Source: Sitta carolinensis (lineage: Eukaryota > Chordata > Aves > Passeriformes > Sittidae). From it: a stretch of 64,000 bases of DNA. Location of the stretch: positions 46,114,501-46,178,500 of the forward strand of contig JAVUNC010000005.1 in assembly GCA_032173965.1 (NCBI GenBank). Direction: 5' to 3'. Numbering within the stretch: position 1 is the stretch's first letter; each line of letters opens with the position of its first letter. Shown in pieces: positions 1 to 12,332 of this stretch. Below the pieces are notes generated by a model. The model saw only the letters and a program-made list of their open reading frames with translations. It was not told the DNA's origin and searched no databases. A program made the translations under genes and the position numbers.

Positions 1-1200
1 GGGGAAGGATGAAGATGGCTCAGTATCCTCTTCCCAGTCCAAAAAAGGGACGAACAAACTGCATGAGGCCAGTTATGAGACCATTTATTGACATGAAGAA
101 TTGATCAAATCAGCATCACCAGCCTCATCTCCACGAAGGCTGGAGCAAGAGAGAAAACAGATCCTCATGTCCCTTGAAACAAATTCACTGAACAGCAAAG
201 GATATCACAGTTAAGCAGGCATTCTTTATTTACATAAGTTCTCTTAGACACTGGATAAGTTCATGCAGTTTATATTTACGAGTCTATTGCATATTCACTA
301 CACAAACAAATCAGTAACCTAAAACACCTATTTTGAAAAATGAGTGTACAAACAGGAGTTAACTATTTCAGTCTTTCCTGCCATCTAATGTCCTTTAGGG
401 GTTATTACAACCCGTTTAGGGGTTTTGGTGGTTGTTTAATCATCTTCATCACTTGTCCTCTTATTGCACTTCCTTAATTGGTGCATGCTCAGTCTGTTAT
501 CTTGTTTTCAAACTACAAAACTGGTTCTTTCTGGTGTTATTTCTGTAATATCCTAGATGGCTTTCTTCACAGCCTTGAACGTTGGTTGTTGATTAGCTGC
601 TCATTTCTTTTAGGCGATATATATCCTGTCTCCTTACAAAGAAATTACCTCATTTTCCTTTTCATTTTCATACCTCCTTCCATTGATTTTCCTGAAGATT
701 TGTTAGTTCCTACTTAAACATAATCTACAGATCTGTTTTTAAACTCCCTTTATCTTTGTTATATGGTAGGGCAAAAGGTAATAAAAGCATTGTGTTAGTT
801 AATTACACTTTTAATCACATACCATGTGATACTAGCAACTTTTTTTACTTAGGCTCGGTATGGGCAGACGGCTGTGTCCACTGTATGCTGGTTTTCCTAC
901 CTTCGCTGGCCAAACATGCTCTCACTTAGATGCTGTCCCCACACTGAGGGATGTTACATGCTCTTGTACATGGGAAGCTTCTGTGCTGTGGCTGTTGGTG
1001 TGTGCTGACAGCTTGATGCAGGAGTGCTGCACACAGCAGTGTGCCAGAGCATGGCTTGACATGAGCCTTTGGACTGGGAATCAGATTTTTGCTAGGGAGT
1101 AAAACTATTTGGATTACTATTTTAAATCATATTACTGATAGCTCTTACATCTTCTTCACTGTCAAATGTTAGTGGGCAGGGCCTCCTCAGTTAAATGGCT
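1..1200. other. non-coding flank downstream of TMEM140
   Basis: No coding exon was recognised; the two short open frames here look like chance. A TTTATT at 225-230 reads AATAAA on the minus strand. It could be the poly(A) signal of the TMEM140 transcript, giving a 3' UTR of just under 1 kb. This is an inference from position only. Confidence 0.4.
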
Positions 1201-1776
1201 TTAACACGTATGTGCGTGTTTGGCCAGGTATAGGTATGCAGTGGCAATGAGAATCTGGAGCAGTAGCAGAGCTTGAGTCCCAAGCAGTGCCAGGAAGCCT
1301 CCAGTGAAATCAGAGGGATGAATCCACTGTGAGGTTTGAAGAAGAAACATACCCAGGCCTCCAGACAGGGTTATTGTCTTGATCAAGGATATGATGCAGA
1401 TTATCTTCCATCCCTCTCTCTGCCCTGGGCTATTCTCCATTAAAACATAAAGGAGGTGGAAGAGGATGACGACCAGGCAGGAATACACACAAACCCTGGC
1501 TAGTGCCATTCCCAGTAGACTGATGCCCATTGCCTCTAGATGCTTGCTGTCCAGGCACTGCAGCTTTGCAGCTGTGTCATTCCACAGGCAGAAGTTGTAA
1601 AAGCCAATGCGTTTCTCAGGGAGGTTCACCAGGTTTCCTCTTTCATACACCAGTGCGTAGGACATCAAGGCCGAGTTCCCAACTGTCTCCAGTAAAGTCA
1701 TGATGTAGAGCAGCTTCCTGGTACACCACTGTTGCAGCAGACCCATCCTGGTGCCTGCATGCTCTCTTGCTACCAT
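1201..1776 (-). CDS. TMEM140: TMEM140, small four-pass transmembrane protein
   Basis: A 191-residue single-exon frame matches the TMEM140 family; the human protein is about 185 residues. The best anchor is RIGFYNFCLW at residues 56-65, followed by a possible N-glycosylation site NDT at 66-68, in the loop after the first membrane segment. Hydrophobic segments lie at about residues 22-44, 86-112, 124-147 and 158-186, fitting four passes. I chose the first ATG because its context is ACCATGG and a CCCCACAG splice acceptor lies about 15 bases upstream, as expected for a gene with a non-coding first exon. The internal Met11 would also give a family-like start. The biochemical function of TMEM140 is not established; it is described as interferon-responsive in mammals. 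In human it lies on 7q33 near AGBL3, which matters because an AGBL3-like fossil lies about 10 kb away on the same strand. Confidence 0.93.
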   Translation of the reverse strand: MVAREHAGTRMGLLQQWCTRKLLYIMTLLETVGNSALMSYALVYERGNLVNLPEKRIGFYNFCLWNDTAAKLQCLDSKHLEAMGISLLGMALARVCVYSCLVVILFHLLYVLMENSPGQREGWKIICIISLIKTITLSGGLGMFLLQTSQWIHPSDFTGGFLALLGTQALLLLQILIATAYLYLAKHAHTC

Positions 1777-4162
1777 GGTAAAAGCTGCTGTGGGGATGCC
1801 TGTTGCAAAACATGAAAGGGGGAGCCTTCAGATATTGCCTCTTATGGCACCCTTCCCAAGATGGGCTCTGAGCCTTATGGCTGGAGCCTAGGGACTCTCC
1901 TTGCAAACAGAACAGGAGTGTCTCAGTCCTGCCTGGGACCGTGCTGCACATGTGTTACTGGGTTGAGGGGGTGCATTTGGTGCACTTTGGTCACAGCAGG
2001 AGTGGCTTAATGATGTCCCATGAACAGACCAGTACTGGGAGGAGAGTATGACTCAGACCCACACATGCCCTTTGCACCATGGTCTCAGTGGAAAAGAGGC
2101 ATTTGTCAAGCAAACTGCAGGGATAGGAGGAAAGAAAAACTGGTGTCTGGTTAGAAGCAGGATAAGAGCTGTTCTGGGATAATGCCTTTCTTCCAGTTTT
2201 TATCAGACAAGGACACCCCTTGTGATCTTTGGACTATTGAGTAAAAGAAGTAGAGGTAAAGAGCTATTCTGACAAAATGCTTTCAGTTATGATCAGACAT
2301 CACTTGTGATCTTTGGACCACTGAGTAAAGTGCAGAAATGACAGAATCTGAACTGCAGGGCTCCTCTTGCCTCCCTGCCCTTTTCCTATAGCTCTGGGAC
2401 ATGCAGTGCCATTGATACCACCCATTTCCAGCATCTTAGCTCCACATGCAGGTCCTTGCATGCCTGTAGATTGCTGAGCACAGCAGGACTGAGTACCTGC
2501 AGCTCTGCTACCCACTGAGGCTGGCAGACATGGTGCTCCTCTGTCTTGGTTGCCTGGGGACCAGTGGTCCTACACAGACAGGCAGGTGCCCAGCTCAGAG
2601 AGGCACCCTGGATCCACCTGCAGCCGCTTGCCTTCCTCTGAGGCCCAGGGACATGGGTGCTGCTGAGACACACCTGTGATTGCCATTCACCTTGCTCCTC
2701 TGGCAATCCCGGCTCTGCTCCTCTCCCTGAAATTTGTACTGTTCTTAGTCTTGCAGGCTTCTGCTTCACACTGAAAACCAGGGAAGTGGCATCAGGAAAG
2801 GGTATGTGGCTGCAGAGCCACATGGCATTGAAGCACTGTCCACCCAGGGCTGCAGAGAGGCATAAACACAGGACTCAGAGGTCTTGGCTTCAAGCTCAGC
2901 CACAGTCTTGAGGTTTTGCAAATAACTCTTCCTCCCTTTGACAAGCCATATCTGCTCATTTACCACTTCCCTTTGAGGAGGTCACATTGGCCCTACTGTC
3001 CTCTTCCACTGCCTATCACCCAGTGGTATATCATCCTTAAATCCTGATTTATTTAAGAATTGAACTGTGGGTCCCTTCCAATTTGGTACAGCCTTTGAGC
3101 TTTTAGAGTGCGAGGAGTGACTCCACTCAGTCTGTACTCAGTGCCTGATGGTGGTGCTGGTGACTGGAGACCTTTCAGCGCCCCCCTCCCATTCCTTATC
3201 TCTCCCTGGAAACTTCCAAGTGTGGCAGCTTGTTTAAGGAGCACAAAGACAAAACTTCTCAGTCCCAAACTTCTCCCAGGAGCAGCACACACACAGCATG
3301 GAAGGAGGGGGGTGTCACAGATCAGACACCAACCTGTTCACTTCCCCTGGTCACTTTTCCCTCACTTCTTGTAGTGTCCCTTGAAGGGCTTCTTCACAAC
3401 AGGCTTCTGGAGAGGCTGGGAGGTCACATGGAGGGCACCCATTGTTCTGAATCTGCAACGGAGACACAAGCAATCAGGAAAATATCTATGCTTGGGCACA
3501 AAATGTGCTGCAGAATGAGACCTCTGGCAGATGTAATTTCACCATGGTTTGTCTGTCTTACATGTGGTCTCCTGCACCCACACATTGCTGCTCTTCCACT
3601 CCCTGATCTGCAGGGGCTCACACCACCCATTGTTCTCCTTGCTGTCCTGCCTCACAGCCGTCAGAGGAAGAACAAGCTGCACTTGGAGGGAGCTCTTGGT
3701 TGGCTGACCAGGTCTCCAGGGATTTCTGATACACCTCAGGGCTGGGACCACTATAGCCCAGCCTGGGTTTTTTGCAGACAGAGGCAGCCTTGCTGCCTCT
3801 ATAAGGAGGTGTCTAAGCCTTTGGATGGGGGACTCTATGGCTCTTCCTCAGAGGTGCAAGAAAGAGGAACATGAACATGGCGCAGCAAGCCCCAGCCTGG
3901 ATTCAACCTCCTTAATGCGGGACTGGCATTGATGGAAGCACCGGGTTTCACCATAGGAGAGCTCTGTGTTTCAGTCTCCCTGGAAAAGAGAGGCCCCACG
4001 TGAATGGATCAGGAGCAACCTGAGGTCTTTGTGTGGGAGATGAGGCTCCGAGGCACCCTCTGTGCTTTTGGGACTGCACAGCCCTTTCCTCTGCTGCTCT
4101 CGGGGGTTGCTTTGGTCAGGATGACCCCGAGATATATAATTTCCGTTGTCTCCAAACCCTGC
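1777..4162. other. gene-poor stretch upstream of TMEM140
   Basis: No coding exon was recognised. The non-coding first exon and promoter of TMEM140 should lie in or beyond this stretch but cannot be placed. It holds a diverged tandem duplication at 2164-2330. A plus-strand open frame at 3230-3874 has no recognisable domain and is treated as chance. Confidence 0.5.
2164..2330. repeat. diverged two-copy tandem duplication
   Basis: Two head-to-tail units, 2164-2257 and 2258-2330, share the order AAGAGCT, a TTC-rich stretch, ATCAGACA, TTGTGATCTTTGGAC and GAGTAAA. The second is shorter by small deletions. It may be an old local duplication or part of an unrecognised repeat. Confidence 0.7.
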
Positions 4163-4998
4163 TGTTGAAAAAATGAGTCGAAAGTCTTTGGCTGATGCTC
4201 TCAAGGTTGCTTTATTGTTTCTTATCTAAGAATAGATAAGGTCTGTTCAGCAGGGCAGCCCGAGGCACACACACTGCCCCAGGGGCAGGCACTAACTTTT
4301 ATACTACAAACTACGTGTTAGTTATTTACAATTATGATTCAATGCCTATCGCCTATGTTAGACAGTTACATTCTACTCTAATCCAATCCCCAAGTGCCAA
4401 CATCAATAAAAAGATGGGGGTTAGGAAGAAGAAGGAAGGAGGACAGGACAACGCCCCAGTCCCTCCATCTTGCCCCCTAAGCCCCTATGGTAAGATCCCC
4501 AAAAATTCCCTTTTTCACTCTATAACTACTACTATCATGATATCTAGAATTTTGTGACTTTTAGTTCTTCATTCGCAGGTGGTAATTTGTTCCATGGATC
4601 AAACTCAAAGCCGAAGGAGTCCCTGGCTGTCTGCCAGGGTCTCCAACCCCCCTGCCAGGGCTTAGAAGCCCCTTGGCTGGAGCTGGGATCATCCAGGACT
4701 GTCATAGAGACATCCTGGGTTCCAACATTCCTCCAGCCAGCAGCTGGAGGTGCACCTGGGTAAGGGGACAGGAAGGCACAGGGCTCTGGCATGGGATCTG
4801 GCCTCTGTGCAGGGACAAGCATCTCGGTGAGCCTCTGGATGCCGCTGCAGTGGGGCAAAGGGCGAGGGAATGGGCATTTCCTTTTGCAGTGAAAAGTCCC
4901 CCAGACAGCTTGACTTCCCCACATCCCCTCTCCCTGGCTGCTGACGGGAGACATGCTGTACAAGAGTGATGGGAAAGTGTCGTGATTTGGACATGACA
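4163..4998 (-). mobile_element. LTR-like element, probably a solo LTR of an endogenous retrovirus
   Basis: Read on the minus strand, this segment has the layout of an avian retroviral LTR. It starts TGTCATGTCC near 4998, has a TATAAAA box at about 4297-4303, an AATAAAG poly(A) signal at 4211-4216, and ends ...TTTTTTCAACA at 4163. No internal retroviral genes flank it, which suggests a solo LTR. I could not find a matching target-site duplication, so the outer (5') edge is uncertain by tens of bases. An open frame over the first half is part of the LTR, not a gene. Confidence 0.6.
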
Positions 4999-5652
4999 CT
5001 TTTCCTTCAAGACATCTCTCCTGTTCCCTTCACCACCTGCCTACCCCAGCTATTCGTATCATTTGCCCCTCAAGAAGGACTAGCTGCAGAGAAACAAAGG
5101 GTAAAGAAAGGCCACTGACAAGCTAGGGATAGCTGGTAAACAGAAACCAACTAGCAGCAAATGGAACCGACTGTGGGGGAGTTGCCCTTAAAGCAGGGGA
5201 AGGACCCTCCAAGACATCTGCACCCTGCAACACCACTTCTCCTAGCAGTTCTTTCCAATACCAGTGTCATTAAAAAAGTGGGGGTCTCAGTGGAGGATAC
5301 TTACAGGCTGCCCACTTGGGAGGCTGTGGAGCTGAAACACACTGGAGAGGACAGTGGTGCCTTTCTAGGAGCCAAGCAGGTTTGCGTCTGCTGCTGTCCT
5401 GTGCTGGATAGTGTCTGTCAACAGCCTGTTTTGTCACGTGCAGATAGTTTCTTCCTATCACGTGCAGATATCTGCTTTCCCTTTCGGTTCTGAGCCGTGC
5501 CCTTTCCCACTATTGAGTCAGCTGCATATGACCAAGAAAACAAGCCAAGCCCGGGTCAGTCTTGGGTTTCATTTGCTTCTCCCTGCTGTGCTAAGCAGCA
5601 CGAATAACTCATAGGCTAAGCTCACCCAGATTGTTGTGCTATTAGAGTAGCT
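4999..5652. other. spacer between two LTRs, no gene seen
   Basis: No coding exon was recognised. It contains a 13-bp direct repeat, TCACGTGCAGATA, at 5434-5446 and 5458-5470. Each copy carries the palindromic E-box CACGTG. Confidence 0.5.
5434..5470. promoter_or_regulatory. paired CACGTG E-boxes, 24 bp apart
   Basis: CACGTG occurs at 5435-5440 and 5459-5464, inside two identical 13-bp copies. CACGTG is the canonical site of bHLH factors of the MYC/MAX, USF and CLOCK/BMAL families. Use as a regulatory site is inferred from sequence only; the nearest gene, TMEM140, is about 3.7 kb away. Confidence 0.3.
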
Positions 5653-6395
5653 TGACGTCTCGGTTTGAAAAGACGTATGTTTGCTAAGGAATGCAGGAGC
5701 CTCCCTTGAAATGGAAAATGTAAACCCACTACCTCTGAATTATTATAATTTTGAAATTAAGAGGCTTTCAGGCAAAGATATGGGGATAGGAATAACAGTT
5801 CTTTATTAGGAAAATTAAGATAAAAGTGCAGTAGTACAAAGAAAAAGACGAAAACACTGACAGAGTCAGAATACAACCTGTCACCCTGTTGGTCAGGGTG
5901 TTGTAGCAGTCTGATTGAATGGTGGCTGCAGTCTTCCTGGAGTGACAGATGTGGGTCTGTTCAAGCAATGATCTTGTAGAAGGGTGTAGTTTTCTACTGA
6001 AGGTCTAGTGATGATAGATAGATCTGGTCTTCCTCTGAGAATCCAGTGGAAAAGGCTGCCTTGGTGATTTAAATCTCAGATTTTACCTAGGTAGGAAATG
6101 TTTGGCTTCTCCCCCTGGATGGAGCATGTCACAATGGAATGATGCAATTTTATTAGTTATGTAGTGAGACTCAATGGCCTGTTAACAGAAGGTATCTCCC
6201 TGGACAGAGGATGGGTCCTGAAGAGATAAAGAAAAGCGCCCTACCTTTTTTTTTAAACAGCTGGCCTATTAACAGAGGATTACATCCCCCCCTCTCCCCC
6301 TGGAGTTATGAAGGATGGGTTATGGAAGAGATAAAGAACACTGCTCCACCTGATTTCAGCAGATGGTGATGGAATACATACTGCAACCCAAGACA
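5653..6395 (-). mobile_element. ERV LTR of a bird-specific family, minus orientation
   Basis: On the minus strand the element begins TGTCTTGGGTTGCAGTATG at 6395 and carries an AATAAAG signal (TTTATT at 5802-5807). It ends with the tail that reads TTTCAAACCGAGACG near 5656. From memory, this start and the A/T-rich tail around 5740-5760 resemble LTRs very common in passerine genomes. The U3 part contains two related blocks (about 6177-6245 and 6263-6352) sharing TTAACAGA, GGATGGGT and AGAGATAAAGAA. No target-site duplication is evident and no viral genes flank it, so it is probably an old solo LTR. Confidence 0.75.
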
Positions 6396-9300
6396 GTGGG
6401 GTATCCATGAGAGCTTAGATGAATTTGTTTAATTTTGTTTGGACATGTCTTTAGAGGTGACTGACCATCCTAGCATGGACCTCAGTACCTCAAGCACTGC
6501 TGGAGTTTGCTGCCAACACGGCCCTTCTTGCACTTTGGACAGTGATCCCCTCCTCTGCTTCCCAGACACAGCGTCGCCCGAGTTCCCTCGTCTGCAGCCA
6601 CCGTGCTTACACAGGCACAGTGCAAGGTGCCACGGTGTCTGCTGCTACAGGAAACCACTGAAACCTCGAGATATGTAAGGGCCACAACTCTCCTTCCTTT
6701 AGTCCTCCTGGGCAGATCTGGAACTGTTTGTTCTACTAGCAGTCTTTGTGGTGGGTCTGTTAGGAGGGCTATATTTTGGGGGTCTAGCTGTGAATTTGTT
6801 CACAGATTTTCACCTAGTACTTCCACATTGAGGCATGGTCTAGAAATCTCCATGTGGTGCATGTGTTGTGGGCCTGTAATACTGGCACTCACATCCAAGA
6901 GCACAAAGTAAATGAAAAGAAATATGGGTGGAAATCCTAAGAGAAGCTCAGTGGACAGAGACATGCAAGTGCTGGTGAGGGGATGCCTTCCTATGTGCCT
7001 CTCTGTGTGGAATTACTTTAGCATGGAGAGGAACAGGGATCTGGATCAAAGGAGTTCACATCATGGGTGGCTTAGGCAGGGGGTTCTGGTAGGTGGGGAC
7101 AGAAATCTTGCAGCAAATGAAGCCCAGCGGTCCAGAGCTACTGAGCTGAAAGTGGACAAGGAAGCCTTGGAGGTGAACTGACCATCTTCTAACATTGGGG
7201 CTGATGGCTGGGAAACTGAGGAGACTTCTGAGGCAAGACCTCTGTTCCAGTGAAGTAACATGCTTTGGCAGGAAGCATGTTTGTGCTCCCAAGATGGGGG
7301 GGTCATGCAGTTAAGCAACATGCTGTTCATTTTTCTGTCATGCAGGGAGAAAGAAGGTATATAATTTTGATCTGGTGATCAACCAACTCCTTAGCTCTCT
7401 CAGCACCATGAGTGAAGCTGCTGTTTCATTGCCATAGGCAGAAGGCACAAGCATCTCCTTCAAAAATATCCTTGCTTTCACACTGGGGTCCTGTTTGCTG
7501 GGGCAATCAGGATGACTGCCACAGTGGGTCTGCTCTGTCATGCCAGAGCATTTCTCCCTGGAGCCACTGTCCCCCTAGAGGGGTGGCTGTTCCAGCACCA
7601 GCACACCATGTAACCTGACACTGCTTCCACTGAGCACACTGAGCACATACCTTCTTTTTTTGGCCTTTTTCCCCAAGAGAAGACCCCTATTCAGCAAGCT
7701 GGTCTGTTGCCTCATCTGCTTGACTTCCAACATTTTGGAATTGCTGGCTACTGTGCCCTCAGGAGGTGAAGTTTCAAAAGTTTAAATGCTTAACACCATT
7801 TGGGAATGTTACTCTTGGAGTGTGGCATCTCTCTGGCCAGAGCTGGTTGTCTGATTGTGCACCTGTGGCAGAAGCACTTTTCAGTGTTTCCTGAGGAACC
7901 CCACGTCCTCTCCCCAGCAAGGTCTCTGCTGCTTTTAATGCCTCCTGGGATGCCATAGCTGCCAAAAGGGAGAAGTCCAGTCAAAATTTGACTCAAGATA
8001 TCCCCTTGGTCCCAGGTGACATTCTGGAAGCTTCCTTCCACACCTTTGCCTGTCTCTCTAGCTAGTAGCTCCTCTGCCTTCTCCTTGCAGGTATTTGGGC
8101 AGGGAAGATTGTGCCCAAAGGCTGGGCAGGATGCAAGATGCCTTTCCATTCTCCTACCTAGGGACTTTTTACAGGTATGCTCTGACTGCCTCTTGGGCTT
8201 CCACTGCCAAAGTCTGTCTGATGATGGAGCAGTTGGGAAGGATAAGTCCGATGGGATGGGGTAAGCAGGGGAATGATCATCAGCATGTGTCATGGAGAAA
8301 GAATGGGGCAAGAGAGGAGAAAGAGAGCAAGGCTTCTGCCTGTGTGTCCCTGGAGATAGGAGAGACTGGATGGGCTGCTGGGTCCTGTTTTCTGTGGGTG
8401 GGAAAGAAGAGCACATTCCAGGAGCTATCTTCTACTAAATTCCCGTGTGAGTGTTGCTTCCTGGAATTGTTTGCGGAAATAGACATAATTTTTTGCGTGC
8501 ATTAAGAAGGTTTATGTGGCTTTAAACTGGAATTAGCTGCTCTGTAGTTCTTGTTTTTCATTGTGCAGTTAAAGCAAACACTCAGCAGTTTAGTAATATT
8601 AACAGTCACAAGGAAAGCATGAGATGAACTGGGACTACCCAAATTTTTTGCTGATTTTACTCTCCTGTTTTAAAAGTAAACTACTACCTTCTACCACATA
8701 TGATTCTGTGGAATAATACTCCAGCCTGGCTATAAAACACAGAAACAAAACATTAAGAGCAGGGATATTTATTTCTTTGTTGAACTTCCTCTAAGCAATG
8801 CCAATGCTGGGAAAGCCTAGAAGAATGTGTTCTGTTACATTTCTCCCCTTGGGTAGGTACACAATATCTAGGAATGAAATCTGTAGCTGGGGGAGGAAGT
8901 GCCCAGCCTGCAAAAACGTTTAAAGAGACATTCTTTATTAATCCTCCCTTTGGCAGGCAACCTCTTACTGATCATAAGACTGCAATATACTCAACTGTAC
9001 CATACTTAAACTGTGTTTGAACTCTGCTTACCTGGACTGCCTGTCCCACAGAAGACAATTGCAGCTGTAATGATCTGTGCCCAGACTTAGAGGCTGGGAG
9101 AAGGGGTCTCTCTTTTCACTTCATCTCTCCCAGCACACTGTGCGTGGCTGATACACCTGTTTTCTCAAGACCTGGCTCTCCAGTGCCTTGGCTGGTGCAG
9201 CAGGCACAGCCCCCACTCTGATGGCAGGTGAGGACCACACGTCTTCAGGTGGCCCAATCAGTGCTGCAGGCCAGGCCCCTGGGCTCTCTCTCAGCATGAC

Positions 9301-12049
9301 CTGGCCCAGCAGGTGTGTCTCACCAGCTGGCCATGGGCAGGTTAGCTGCAGCTGCCTTCAGTGCTGCACTGCAAGTGCCTCCTCTCACAGAACCACTGGG
9401 TGAGGTCTGTGATCAACAGGTGAGATGAACCAGGTCTGACCATGTGTGGGGTGGCATATCCCTTGAGAAACAAAGAATATTTACAATATATTAAAACACC
9501 TTTCTTCTAAGCAAGGAGGTGACTTTTGCTGTTTGTTTTGAATTTCATTACTGACATTTTACCCAATGAGCACATTATTGCAAATGCATGTACTCTACTG
9601 CCAATAGGGGGAAATGTTTTTTAACCTTTCTGGAATTTGCCTATGGTTTATTTTTTCTCCAGTGTGATTGTTGTCAATCAGTAAATCATAGTGTAGTAAC
9701 ATAATGAAAACAGTTTAAATTACAGAAAAATGCGGTCTTCCAAATGCTGAGATTGAGAGAAATCCCAGCCAAAGAACTCCATACTTATTTTGTGAAACAT
9801 AGTCTTTACTCTTTGAGGTTTGAGATTATAGAAAAAGATGGCTTATTGGTATTTAAGGAATTAAACAAACCAAGCCTGTAATGTTTACTTATTTTTTGCT
9901 GGCTCAAGTACCTGAAATATCTTAGGTCAAGTATCGGTGCCTTGAGTCTGTGAAACAAAGTAGTGCCTTGAGTTTCTGAAAAAGAATACAAACAGGAATG
10001 AATTATTACTACTAACAAGTTCCAAAAGACTGTTTGACAAAAAGATATTATCAGTCAGCCACTTTAGGGACTGATCAGGGAGTGTACACCAGGCTGGGAC
10101 AGGGAAATCTTGGTAATAATTCAATAACTAATGAGAAAACAGTTATCTTGTAAAGCCTGGTATTTTTCTTTTGGTGACAAAATTGTTTTTGTAAAGTTAC
10201 AGTGACTAAATTAAATTGTCATATATCTGTCTCTGATCAGTAGAAGCCCCAAACAGCCACAGCATGTTTCTCTTGGGACGAAAAAGATGAGTATTTTTGC
10301 TTTTATGATTTCTGTTCTTAGCAATGCTGTGAAAATGTTGTCCTGATATTTTAGGGGTTTTTTTCTGGTGTCTTGGTAACCATTTTGATTAATAAGGGAA
10401 CATTACAACTATAAGTTAGAAAAGCCCCAACAAACCAAACCAAGAATTGCAAATAAACAGTTGAAGGAGTGCACGTAAGAAAGCTGCTCAAGGTTGAATC
10501 CCTTATGCTCTTCTTTTCAGCAAATATTTATGAACCTGGATAGAAACATATCATATTGACAAGAGAGCTCACATCCTACCCAATATGGCTTGTTTATTTT
10601 TAGTCTGGGAACCTGGACAGCTATGCTTTCTCAGTAGTATTAATTGCCACTGCTCCATTTTTCATATGTTTAGGCTTCTGAAAAGAAGAATTGGCATAAA
10701 ATGCAAAAATCTAGAGAAATGCTGGTCTAGCCCTTGAACCAATGAAAGCATTAATGAAGCAGTCAGCATTATAAAGTTTATGTACCTAAAAAGAATATTA
10801 TCCATTGAAATATCAATGTGACTTCTTCAGTTTGCTTTCTCTTGGCAGCAATAACAGTGCTCCTGTTTTACATCTTGGGGCCATGTAGTTTTCTAGGCTG
10901 AACATCAGCAAAGTGTTGTTGAGGGCTATGTACAGCTCCAGCATTAATTTCTGTCAAAAATTCTACTGCTGCTGTGATATTCCTTGCTATTCACCTTTTT
11001 TTCAAATGTCTTTAACAACTTTCATCAACATCAACAACAGAAATTTTGTTCTTTTCATCTAATAAACTTACTTAGTCACTGAAGTAGATCCACATGGGAA
11101 AATGCACATAATCATGAGAGGAAGAGAATTAAGAAGATTCTTGAAGGGATCATGATCCATTTGATAAACTGTTGTTACTTTATGTAGTAACAGCATCACC
11201 CTGACATGTTTTGTTTCTGGTACACATCCAGCAAAAGAACTTTCTTCATTGCATGGAAGATGTATGAATGCAATCCATACAATTTCATTGCATGGAAGAT
11301 GTCTTCCCTTATATTTTAGCACCAAAAGGACAGAACAGGACCTACTGAAGCTCGACCTGACAAATACTTTTGCAATGTATACTGGTGTTTATAGGTCTTG
11401 GCAAGCATAGCCTTACAGGGTCAGGCTCTTCAGTGGCCAAAGCAGTGTTCTGTCATGAACATCTCCTCCTCTGCTAAGTTTTCCCTTTTCCTGTTTTTAT
11501 TTACAGTATTTCTGTCACAAAGAGGAAGCAGCAATTTACAGGAACTATTATTGTTTAAATTTCCTCCCCAAGCTTTCAAAAAGTCGTTCACTCACAAGAG
11601 TTTGCTTTGCATATCTATGGGAAACCTCTTGAGTAATAGTATGTAAACCACAGGCACCAAAGAAACAAACACCAGGTAAACAAGTAGAAAAACATTCTTC
11701 AACCCTTTTTTTCTCATCAAAACAAGTAAATATAGGTTACAAGAAAATAAAATGTCTCTTTGTCCTCCCGTGAAGTCACTCTTTTAAATCTGAGGCTACG
11801 TTCGTCTATGAGCTTGGATGCACACCATGGGCCCTTAGTGACACTGTGATGACTCTTGTGTGTGTGAGAGGGGACACAGCTCCTGAACACTCTGAACTGG
11901 GTGTTGCTGAACTGTTGGTCAGTCCAGGTTTGGCTGACACCAAAGTACATGAGTGTGATACTTCCTGTGCTTAATGCTGGTGCCCTCCCCATCCTGACCC
12001 TGTGTCTGCTTACTCAGTACTGCAGAAGTTGACAGGTGAAAGCCACCTT
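6396..12049. other. gene-poor stretch, no gene recognised
   Basis: No coding exon with a recognisable family was found on either strand. Open frames such as 7790-8416 (minus) show no domain, membrane pattern or plausible splice context. Small structures noted: a perfect 9-bp stem with a 7-base loop at 7257-7281 (AACATGCTT / AAGCATGTT), and a 19-bp direct repeat at 11245-11263 and 11284-11302. Confidence 0.5.
11245..11302. repeat. 19-bp direct repeat with 39-bp period
   Basis: TTCATTGCATGGAAGATGT occurs exactly twice, starting at 11245 and 11284. The intervening 20 bases are not repeated again. It looks like a small local duplication. Confidence 0.8.
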
Positions 12050-12156
12050 CTTTGGAACAAAAACTGTCTTCTGGATGATCAGGGTTAAGCTACAGGGTAA
12101 TGAATACTTCTGGTCTGCACTGCTCATTTGACCTAGTTCTCTGACAATGCATCAAG

Positions 12157-12332
12157 ATCATAGAACCGTCACAGAATCACAGAGTGGTCTGGGTTGGAAG
12201 AGACCTTAAAGATCATCTAGTTCTAGCTCCCCTGCCATGGGCAGGGTACCTTCCACTAGACCATGTTGCTCCAAGTCCTATCCAACCTGCCTTGAACTCT
12301 TCCAGGGATAAAGCATGGTCAGCTTCTCTGGC
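12157..12332 (-). mobile_element. CR1: CR1 LINE 3' end, 5'-truncated
   Basis: The plus strand reads CAGAATCACAGAGTGGTCTG, GGGTTGGAAGAGACCTTAAA, GATCATCTAGTTC, CTGCCATGGGCAGGG, CTTCCACTAGACCA and AACTCTTCCAGGGATAAAGC in order. This is the reverse complement of the highly conserved 3' end of avian CR1 retrotransposons, so the element lies on minus. It is heavily 5'-truncated, as most CR1 copies are. It sits inside the AGBL3-like similarity, so it inserted after or during loss of that gene. Confidence 0.95.

Noticed and set aside
3230..3874. 214-residue plus-strand open frame
   Set aside because: No domain or compositional signature, no convincing start context or splice sites, and other frames in the area are also open.
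7257..7281. Perfect 9-bp stem with 7-base loop
   Set aside because: Stems of this size are expected by chance in 64 kb and there is no terminator or small-RNA context in a vertebrate genome.
7790..8416. 208-residue minus-strand open frame
   Set aside because: Ser/Pro/His-rich low-information translation without a recognisable motif; probably chance.
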